Source: Agrypnia vestita | Taxonomy: Eukaryota; Arthropoda; Insecta; Trichoptera; Phryganeidae | Assembly (NCBI GenBank): GCA_016648135.1 | Contig: JADDOH010002579.1 | Span: 186,001-250,000 of the forward strand | Length of the DNA stretch: 64,000 nucleotides | Reading direction: 5' to 3' | Part shown: one piece after another, positions 56,067-64,000 of the stretch | Numbering within the stretch: the stretch's first letter is position 1 | Layout: each line of letters starts with the position of its first letter | Notes under the pieces: generated by a model | Databases searched by the model: none | What the model was told of the DNA's origin: nothing | The model's input: the letters and a program-made list of their open reading frames with translations, nothing else | Position numbers and translations under genes: made by a program

Positions 56067-56655
56067 TACTTCCTTTCTTTCAACTCGTGGCGTCTGCTTG
56101 CTTGTTTCCTTGACAAAAAAACTTTGAATCGATTTTTAACCCTTTCCCGTAATCCAATCGAGCTGAAACTTTGCAAGCAGACTCGTGGCGATAATCTATC
56201 AATTTTCGTTAAAAAAATAATAATCAAAGTATAATTTTCGATTTTTAGAAATTTTAATGGTTTTTTCAAATTGGAATCATTACAAAAGTTTGATTACTAC
56301 CAACGGCGGCCTAACGACGACGCCACGGAATATTTAAAATTTGAATTACTCCGTCAGTATAATAGGTACATAACTACGATTTTCGAAAAATTTAGATTTC
56401 TGCTTAGTTTTGAAGAATTCTACATTACTCAAATCTGATTCTGACTAAATCATTTGACGCTGGAAATTTATAAGGTACGATATTGAATTGAATCTATCAA
56501 AACCTTGACATCTCGAAACATCTGACATTTTAGAAATATATTAAATTCCTGTAAGTTTAGTGTTATGTCATATGTTTTAATTCGTCTTTAATTTATTATT
56601 TTTATATTTGACGAAGAAAGGGAGTATAGCAAAACTTGGTTTTTATGGGTTACTT
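56067..56655 (+). mobile_element. CTCCCTTT repeat family A, copy 7 (both modules)
   Basis: Start TACTTCCTTTCTTTCAACTC, end GAAGAAAGGGAGTATAG plus the CTTGGTTTTTATGGGTTAC part. It carries both the AACGGCGGCC module of copies 3, 5 and 6 and the TTCTGCTTAGTTTTGAAG module of copy 4. Confidence 0.8.
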
Positions 56656-56929
56656 TATTTTCTGAATTAATATGACATCTCTAACAGTGCAGACCCACGC
56701 ACAATATATGAGGGTGAGCCTAAAATTATCCACACATTTGCCATAACACATCTTCATAAACACAGGTCCATTTAAATTGTGTCTGAAGTTTAAACATTGC
56801 ATTTTCTTATGTATTGTACCTCTGAAATCTTCTGATACATACACACACACAGCCAACGCAGGAACCCTTAAAGTGACGCTTTCATGGCGAATCTTGGGTA
56901 GTAAATCTACTGTATTTCCTCTTCCGCTG

Positions 56930-57075
56930 TCATTGCTGTGTCGTTTCTGCGTTCAGAAGCCCCACAAACTTCGGAGAGCTCCCACTGCGCGCCGTGACGT
57001 CATCCCGCTCCGGGACAAAGGAAAAACGTTAGGATTTATAGTTGTTCCTCTCGTGTTTGGCGCGAGTTATTAGCG
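56930..57075. promoter_or_regulatory. GC-rich island with TGACGTCA site
   Basis: CCGTGACGTCATCCCGCTCC at about 56990-57009 holds a perfect CRE in a GC-rich, unique-looking stretch with GGCGCGAG downstream. The context CGTGACGTCA..CGCTCC is shared with the 29336 site. No transcript evidence. Confidence 0.3.
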
Positions 57076-58624
57076 GACTTAACTGGAAAGAAGACATGTT
57101 ACACGGGAGATACTTTGTTACTGAGAGAGATTTTTAACTCGTCTGACGCTCGCTATTTTAATGCTTTGAAAATGTGAACAAAGATTGTTAACTCGGTCAA
57201 ATTACTGAAGATATAATAGATGGGAAAACGCAAAGAAAAAATAAGAGAGTGATATGGAACCCAAGAGCGAGAGAATGATTGATTCAGCGTGTTTAATTAG
57301 ATATTTCGGGCAAGTGGAAATATTGTTTATAGAGATAGAAGTAATGAGTGGTCTTTTGTGTCCATTTTAAAAATATAAAATATATATTTTAAGAGTTCAG
57401 TTAGTCAATAATGACGCAGGATCTGGCACCTATCTTGGCACCAAGCAACACGAAAAATTAGCAACGGCGTGCAGTCAGTACTTTAAAGTAGAAATTCTTC
57501 GAAATTTATCTAAATAAAATATGTACATTTTTTTTAAATTTTTTTTAAATTTTATTTAATTATATATAATATATATATATATATTTTTTTTTTTCTACAA
57601 TCATACATAAATGTTTACAAATCGATATTTTTTGTGTGTGTATACCTCACCAAAAAGAATTATATTCTTGTGTGCGGTGAGGGATAACCACTTACAATCA
57701 AAGGTATAGGTAGTGTAATCTAATTATATAACAATTGGAAGGAAAGAAAAGAAAATCTAATACATCAAATCTACATATAAAATATTATATTATTCTGTGA
57801 GATAAATATTAATTTTCGCTTTTTTCGAAACATATATGTAACATTCATGCTTCAACGTACCTACTTACTTTACTGCGCCTGGAAAATCTGAAGCTCTTTT
57901 AGGAAACTGACTGATTACAAAGTTCAATAGTTAGTGAATTTGATGTAAAGAGTTTACAACTACCTTTGTATGTTATCAAAATAAGAGTATACGTCAATAT
58001 ATTAAGTTTGAACATGAAAACAGGATTATATACTTGTAAGGAAATTTGACATCATAGTTTGATTGGGGAATAGTAAGATAATAAAGCTTTCCTTTAACAT
58101 ATCAGAGGTAGCTTGATTGATAGACCATGCCTCAAAAAAAATATTTCAAAAAGATTTTGGAGGCGCCTAGTAACGATGAAAATGAACAAATTGTAAAGTG
58201 AAAACTTTTTTAACTTCACATTCACATAATTATTTTTTTACAGAAATAAAATACTTATTTGTTTTATGTTTAATGTACTTAAGACTCGTTTTGAGTCTTT
58301 TTTAATCTTACCATTAAAGTCAAGAGTAATTTACAGTTAATAAAATTATATTTTTTAAATAAACAATAGTGATAAGAACCCGTTTCAACAAAATCAGATA
58401 AAAAATAAATCATAATTAACAATAAAATAAAATTTTAAGTCAAATGATAAAATAAAAATTCAGCCCATATAACTATACCCGATGATTTTGAAATATTTAT
58501 ATTCTAAGCATTTATGTAGTTCGGGTCTGTTCCGACAACGAAAAATGTCAACGAGTTTTGTTCCTGAGGCGGTGCATGGTATCTACGTATTTTCGGTGAG
58601 TTTAAGTCATAGTTATTCCTGTGG
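57076..58624. other. unassigned AT-rich sequence
   Basis: No gene or element recognised; (TA)n at 57548-57590. Confidence 0.3.
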
Positions 58625-58632
58625 GTCCCTAC

Positions 58633-59305
58633 TAGAGCCTCCAAATATTCGTGATTTCAACCATTCGAATATCGAATAGTTAATGATAATATATCCGAAT
58701 ATTCGAATATATTCGTAATCTTTTTAAGAAAGGTATAATTAACTTTGGATGACAAATACAGATAAATAAATACATTCTTTAAATGTACAATAAAAACACA
58801 ATTATTGTTGAGAATTTAAATATTTTAATTTTTTAAAATATATATTATAAAAAACAACAAAAAATATATTGAAAAATAATGTTAAATTGATACGTTTATC
58901 TCACACCCCACGTGCAAGTTTTTCTTTTCTTTCATAATTTTGTATATAACTTCTTGTTTGTCGGCTTACGTATTTATGAAAATTAAATACAAGTTGACAA
59001 AACATATATAGCCATAAAACTTGTTGTTATAAAGCCAAAAACTTAAGCAGTAGATGTCCGACAAAGGCGTTTACATCTTTGATGTCCGAATTTGTATACC
59101 TGAGTGAATGAATGAATGCTTGCATACTGACTTCCAGGGACCGTAAAACTTTGTTTCGTTTAGAAAGGTATTTAAAATCTTATAATATAAATAAGAGCGA
59201 ATACTTTACGTGTACTTATTATTCGAATAATGAATACTTAAAAACAGGCGAATATATTCGAGTTTCGAATATTCGAATATTCGAATATTCGGATTGGAGG
59301 CTCTA
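58633..59305. mobile_element. hAT MITE (TAGAGCCT family), copy 2
   Basis: Ends TAGAGCCTCCAA...TTGGAGGCTCTA with a perfect 8-bp target duplication GTCCCTAC (58625-58632, 59306-59313). Subterminal TTCGAATATTCGAATATTCG runs. Inverted relative to copy 1. No transposase. Confidence 0.93.
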
Positions 59306-59337
59306 GTCCCTACAAATAACATTTCGTGTAACCTCGT

Positions 59338-59935
59338 TTCTTCTTCTTCTTTCGGTGCCATGTCAGGTCCCCCCAACGTTGACTATCACCCGAGAGAAAG
59401 CGTCCCTGTCCTGGGCAGCACGAAACAGCTCTCCAACACTTCTAATGCCCGTCCAGTCGCGTATATTGCGGAGCCAGGAAATTTGTCTCCTTCCAACACC
59501 TCTACGACCCTCTATCTTGCCCATAAGAATCAGGTGGAGCAATTCATATTTTTCTCCTCTGAGCACATGATCCAAATACGATACCTTTCGGATTTTGATA
59601 TTTGTCAGCAACTCTCTATTCACTCTAGCTCTTTGAACTCTTGTGTTGCTGACCATATCCGTCCAGGGTATCCGGAGCATTCTCCGATGTATCCACATTT
59701 CGAACGCCTCCAGCCGGTTCATGCTACTCACTTTAAGGGTCCACGATTCCACTCCGTACAGCAGGACTGACCATATATAACATTTGACCAGTCGCTGTCG
59801 AAGTTTCAGGTTACGATTGTCATCGCAGAATATCTGTCTCATTTTGTTAAAAGCAGCTCGCGATGCTTCAATTCTGCATTTGACTTCGGTTTCTGGGTCA
59901 AGGTCTTCCGCTAGGATCTCGTTTGTGTTGGTTTA
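59338..59935 (-). pseudogene. RTE-like reverse transcriptase C-terminus, open
   Basis: The minus frame from about 59930 reads NEILAEDLDPETEVKCRIEA, MRQIFCDDNRNLKLRQRLVK, WSVLLYGVESWTLKVS, EMWIHRRMLRIPWTD, LDHVLRGEKYELLHL and GRRQISWLRNIRDWTG, ending NVGGT. This is the classical C-terminus of insect RTE-like elements, about 190 codons without a stop. The 3' end GGCACCGAAAGAAGAAGAAG is a simple tail. 5'-truncated. It differs from the MERSMLG family at 35523. Confidence 0.85.
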
Positions 59936-59949
59936 TTAAATAACTATAG

Positions 59950-60165
59950 TTTATGAATATTGAGTGTCGGTATCGGTTGGTGAGATGGCGCTATATTAAA
60001 CTCCCGGACGCAGCTGGCGAATCTCACAGAAGTGTATGCACCGCTACCCCGCACGAGGCGTGCGCTCGCCTGCCGCCGGCTAACGAAACGCAAACACTGT
60101 CCCTCTGCGAGCGCCTAACGAGATGCAAATACCCACCGGCCTAACGACTGCCCGAATTATATTTC
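59950..60165. other. GC-rich unassigned segment
   Basis: CpG-rich between two retroelement fragments. No frame or ends recognised. Confidence 0.3.
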
Positions 60166-60322
60166 ACAAAATCACCAAAGTCATTTTCGTCATTTACATG
60201 CGAACATTATATTACGCTTTTGTGCAATCTATATTACAATGCGGAATAATAGGCCGGGGGGGCTCTTATGAAAGTAACTTACAGACTCTTAAAACAACTC
60301 AAACATTTATATAAATAAAGCG
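60166..60322 (+). pseudogene. non-LTR reverse transcriptase, 5' part of a split LINE
   Basis: Frame reads MRTLYYAFVQS, ILQCGIIGRGGSYESNLQTL and KTTQTFI, the LYYAFVQS.LQYGI..WGG...LQ.L..TQ block of Jockey/CR1-like elements. The next block expected (YPTDLLFKE) is found at about 60985, beyond a PLE insertion. Confidence 0.65.
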
Positions 60323-60403
60323 TTGTTTCGTTTACAGAGCGGAAGTTCATGATTAACACAATGATTTATACACAACGTTTTATTACACTAATTTGAGTTA
60401 TAT

Positions 60404-60447
60404 AAGCCTAAGCGCTTTCGATGGACACAACCATCATCTTGTTGTAC
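60404..60447 (-). ncRNA. decayed hammerhead-like motif in the PLE 3' region (family g)
   Basis: Minus strand: AACAAGA where CTGAAGA would be expected, an unpaired T, stem II GATGG/CCATC (perfect), then GAAAGCGCTT with palindromic stem III AGCGCT. Core damaged, stems intact. Lies downstream of a PLE protein end on the same strand. Confidence 0.4.
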
Positions 60448-60617
60448 TACTTGTAATTGTAATTGTAAATCAATATGGCCGACAATTAGAACTAATTGTA
60501 AATCAATATGGCCGACAAATAGAAAGTAAAGGGATGACGGAGAGGGAGGGGGGGGGGGCGAAGGTAGTTATTCATTGACATATTCAACAGTAATTAATTT
60601 TTACATACAATATTATT

Positions 60618-60823
60618 TATTTTAACAATGGGGATGACGCAGGTATTTGAATGTTTATTAGGTTATTTTTATTTTTGATTGCTTTATTAATTTCTAGTAT
60701 TTCTAGAGCATTCAGTTTACGACCCTTCGCCTCTAGATGTAGGACCCTAGCATTATTTTGGTCAAACAAGTGATCATCTTTATCACTTATCCTGCTTATC
60801 TTTACAATTAAAGAGTAATTTAT
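60618..60823 (-). pseudogene. Penelope-like element protein, C-terminal end
   Basis: Minus frame: NYSLIVKISRISDKDDHLFD, ARVLHLEAKGRKLNALEILE, INKAIKNKNNLINIQIPASS, ending SPLLK. The LH.E.KG..L..LE..EI.K......N..NI.I...SPLL pattern is the tail after the GIY-YIG domain in Penelope-like elements. Truncated upstream; no catalytic residues remain. Confidence 0.65.
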
Positions 60824-60970
60824 TTAAATTTAAATTTGTATAGAAAGCAGTTTTAAAATTGTTTTTTGTGAGATTACTTATTTTATTTAAAATATTCCCA
60901 ATGTAAATTAATTTCCAAATAAATAAAAAAATAAAAAAAAAACAAATTTATTATCAAAGTAATATTGAAA

Positions 60971-61555
60971 AAAACTTAGAACCTTCCCTACAGATTTACT
61001 TTTTAAAGAAATTAATGTTCCTAAATTAGACAGATTGTACAAAAACACCTCAATTTTACAAATACATAAAGAAACATTCACTCAAAAAAATATAAATAAA
61101 CCACAAACTCATAATATTCATAGTCATAGCCAAAGAGCGCAAATAATAGGATGTTTAAACATTCCCAAATACAACAAAACAACCACACAACACCTTTATA
61201 CTTATCTAGGTGTCAAATATTTGAATAACTTACTAATGAATATTAGAACTGAAGAACACTATACAAAATTCAAGAAACACATAAAACAAAAAGAAAAATA
61301 GTTAGAATTTAAAAAATAAGGGTACTCAGAAAATAATTAGTATACTTGAGTCACTTATCTTACGATGTTTGTATTTCTCTACACTGTCCATTATTGACTA
61401 TACATTTAATCATTTATGCTCTTATATATCATATAGTCCTTTCCCCAAACACAAGGTTTACTTTTCTGGGGACAGTTAAACATTTATAAAAAATGTAATA
61501 TTCGCTGTAACATGTATGTAATATTTTGTTTTCAATAAAGAATTCTAAATAAATA
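60971..61555 (+). mobile_element. non-LTR 3' end, second part of the split LINE
   Basis: Frame reads FPTDLLFKEINVPKLDRLYK, SILQIHKETFTQ, QHLYTYLGVKYLNNLLMNIR and YTKFKKHIKQ to a stop at 61299-61301. The 3' UTR ends in an A-rich tail near 61545-61555. C-terminal block as in the 5681 and 7510 fragments. Confidence 0.7.
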
Positions 61556-62160
61556 AAAAATTAAAAGAACGGTTGCTTTTTCATATGGCTGTGTCGGACA
61601 TTCTCATATGGAGTCTTATATGTTTGATTAAATCATATTGGATCGGCGGCAGTTATGAGAACAGTACGATAGAATAGTTTACTACTTACTACACGAAGAC
61701 TTCTAAAGCCAGTTGTCCAGTATAAGGTTCAAAACGCCAGTACACAATAGAAATAATGCAAAAATTTACCTTTGGATCCTCGGATTTGCCAGAAAACTCG
61801 ATACTCCTCTGCAATGAACTGTATGCGGATGATGGTTGCCGTCTCCACCCTGATGATATTCACTCTCACGAATGAATACGAGATTTACGAGGCGCGTAAA
61901 TCAATCGAAGCACATTGCGGCTTGATAACAGGAGCGGGCGTAGATCGTTTAATGACACATGTTTATATACGGTGCAAGCAGCGGTAGCAGTCAAATTTTA
62001 ACTGAAGTCCTGCCCTGGTCGGTCGGCGCATCGGAGGTATAGCAGGCGGAGAGTTTGCCTATCTCTCCCATGAACAGGCGTTCGAATACATATTATCAAA
62101 ATATGTGGTGGTGTGGAAGGCCACCGCCTTGGGTATGTCTTCCGTGAAGATGGATTGATT
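61556..62160. other. unassigned, possibly internal sequence of the adjacent LTR element
   Basis: 61770-62160 is GC-richer and lies on the internal side of the LTR (minus strand). A TATATAAA occurs at about 61960 on the minus strand. No gag- or pol-type domain was recognised. Confidence 0.3.
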
Positions 62161-62167
62161 AACTCTA

Positions 62168-62580
62168 GGGTCACCACTCCGTTTGAAGAGTCGGAGATAT
62201 GTGCTGTGCTGATGAGATGAAAGTCGCGATGATTTGACAGTATTTATTCAAATGTAGACAAGACGAAGTAACAATTATGATAATAAAGGTACAGTAAACG
62301 AATAATAAAATCGCGAGAGCTTACGCTCGATAGGTAGCTCCCCGAGAAGTGAGGCTTCGATCGAGTAAAGCTTCCGCAGTATCGGAGAGTCCCGAAGGAG
62401 TGGATGATGTGTGTGGTGCTTTCTCCTTCTTATAGTCGATTTGCCAATGGAATTGCGCGGTTTTGTCTCGTACCGCTGCAATTCCACTGACTCCGGCGGA
62501 GAACGTTGCCCTCGGTTTGCAGTGTGGTCATAATCCACGATCCGCGGCTGTCGCATCTGTATGGTGAGATGGTTTCCACA
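62168..62580 (-). mobile_element. Ty3-type LTR with primer-binding site (partial element)
   Basis: Minus strand: starts TGTGGAAACC at 62580, TATA-like CTATAAG at about 62435, AATAAA-type GAATAAATAC at about 62249, then TGGTGACCC at 62176-62168. TGGTGACCC is the first part of a primer site complementary to tRNA-Trp, as in CsRn1-like Ty3 elements (known family feature; assignment inferred). The exact 3' end of the LTR is unclear because no terminal CA precedes the site. No second LTR or coding part is in the window. Confidence 0.55.
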
Positions 62581-63879
62581 AATATATAGATAATGGCGCG
62601 ACCACATATTCAGTTACTTACTATCACGCCGTTTCTCCGTAACTCTCACCTTATCCACCTTCATACATCTCCGCGTGCAAGCTTTACCGGACCAATCAAC
62701 AGGAACATCTTCCAGTATTTAGTGAATCCGGTCATGCCACGTCTTTCGCGGCTGCTCTCACTTTTCTTCTCTCGCTATCATATTTTATGTACCATTCTTT
62801 CCTCAATCATTCGCTCGACATTCTCAAACAGTGTAATCAACAAGAAATTGTTATTACATAATCTCCAACAAGTATTCAACAACACAAAATGATAGACAAG
62901 CCCAGATGGAATTAGCACTCAAGTACAGAGAGATACAATACCATTTATAGGATCTCATACAATAATATCTCTTAAGTGGAAAGTTTTTAAATGTATATAA
63001 TTCGAATAAATATTTAATCGAAATACGAACATATAAGTTGAACATTTAGAAATAAATAACTTGTTATGTGAAGAACACTTTGCGTTCAGGAACAACAATT
63101 CTTGGGTATTAGCGATAAATATACATATATATATATATATATTTGGAAAAACGAAATGGATATATTGTGGACATGGAAATGGATATGAAATAGATTTTTG
63201 ATGTATTTTTAGACTTTAAACGATATTTCAAACGATAGAAAGGAAAAAACTATTATAAAAATTAGAAGTCTTCGGACGTTCAAATAATGCCCTTAACCTA
63301 TACAAAGAAAATAAACTTTAAAGAAAAAAAGTAATTAAGTAATATTAATGTCAAAAATAGTATAATTATCGAGGAATTATTATCGAAAAATAATTAGAAA
63401 TAAATAAATAAAAGAATAAATCATTTCATAAAATTATTAATAACGCCTTGTGCATTGTTTACTAATAAATAATAACATGAAGAAATAAACAAGTGTGGAA
63501 AAGAGATAATTTTCTTACTATAAGGTTTTAAATAATTTTTTATTATTTATATTTAATATTTTAAAATGTAAATTCGACTTTTATTGAAGCAAATTTAACA
63601 TTTTAAAATTCTTTTTTTATAAATTATAAAAAAATAAAGCAAACAATACGTAGGTACTCGAGAATTCTTCAAATACGCTTTCAACGATAAGCCTATACAA
63701 TTTATAAAGAGAAATATGTATGTATGATTTTTAATGAAATTTAAAATAAATTTAATTTAAAAAAACATATTATTATTAAGTTCTGCAGGTTAAGTTAAAT
63801 GTGACAGCAGTTTCGGAAGGTAAATCAGTTAACAAACAGTGAATATGCCACGTATGATTAACTTAAACCTTAAAAAAAA
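62581..63879. other. unassigned AT-rich sequence
   Basis: The frame 62593-62892 has no recognised domain. Low-complexity AT-rich DNA from 63100 on. Confidence 0.3.
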
Positions 63880-63939
63880 GGGGTAACTTAAACCTTATAA
63901 ATAAGTCGATTGACTTATTTATAAGGTTTAAGTTACCCC
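63880..63939. repeat. perfect 28-bp hairpin, 4-nt loop
   Basis: Arms 63880-63907 and 63912-63939 (GGGGTAACTTAAACC at the base) are perfectly complementary, loop GATT. An imperfect extra copy of the arm base (AACTTAAACCTTA) precedes it at about 63859. Not linked to a known element. Confidence 0.9.
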
Positions 63940-64000
63940 ATCCCCCACGGATAATTAGATATTTTTGGTGAAGCCCTGTATTATGATTTTTTTTCCTAGG

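Larger units (their letters stand above)
60325..60970 (-). mobile_element. Penelope-like element remnant inserted in a LINE
   Basis: Minus strand: ORF end, then a 3' region with a 33-bp direct duplication (AATTGTAAATCAATATGGCC at about 60459 and 60492), then a decayed hammerhead-like motif and an end near 60325. Limits are set mainly by where LINE coding stops and resumes. Confidence 0.55.

Noticed and set aside
62275..62607. 110-codon minus-strand ORF
   Set aside because: It lies within the LTR and reads through its promoter and polyA region; not a protein gene.

Overview
The window looks like a piece of a strongly AT-rich animal nuclear genome, most likely an insect. The evidence is the type and age of its mobile elements: RTE-like, Jockey/CR1-like and L2-like non-LTR fragments, Penelope-like remnants, Helitrons, hAT/Harbinger/TIR MITEs and tRNA-derived SINEs. 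The order cannot be fixed from sequence alone. There is no bacterial-style coding and no recognisable complete host gene. One stretch (24538-24802) has the layout of a first coding exon of a secreted protein. Most other open frames are decayed transposon coding sequence or chance frames in AT-rich DNA.

Layout. 1-5.2 kb: a Penelope-like (PLE) ORF end with a hammerhead-like motif, a 39-bp-TIR element carrying a tandem array, a second PLE-type palindrome split by a SINE, and a 608-bp TIR element. 5.6-10.5 kb: LINE 3' ends, two members of a 'GTCTCACAGAGACGAA' MITE family, and an L2-like LINE with the typical 3' tail. 11.5-18.9 kb: a transposase-bearing TIR element, a hAT MITE with 8-bp target duplication, a Jockey-like 3' end, an RTE fragment, two copies of a CTCCCTTT-ended repeat, and a 155-bp tandem array with ABAB order. 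19.9-24.8 kb: hammerhead-like motifs, a second type of hAT MITE, a fold-back region and the candidate exon. 27-32.7 kb: three CTCCCTTT repeats, two tRNA-like modules and a CpG-rich island. 35.3-47 kb: RTE fragments, a Penelope-type palindrome, a Harbinger-like MITE, a Helitron sitting inside an RTE codon, and several hammerhead-like motifs. 48-62.6 kb: further MITEs, L2 and Jockey-like fragments, a second Helitron, a second TAGAGCC hAT, an RTE 3' end, a LINE split by a PLE remnant, and a Ty3-type LTR. 63.9 kb: a perfect 28-bp hairpin.

The most notable system is a set of small hammerhead-ribozyme-like motifs from at least six unrelated sequence families. In each the core CTGANGA...GAAA is kept, while stem I, stem II and the palindromic stem III vary by compensatory change. 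Two occur with recognisable PLE protein ends, which fits the known link between Penelope-like elements and hammerheads. All sizes, identities and activities here are from reading alone; no search or folding program was run.
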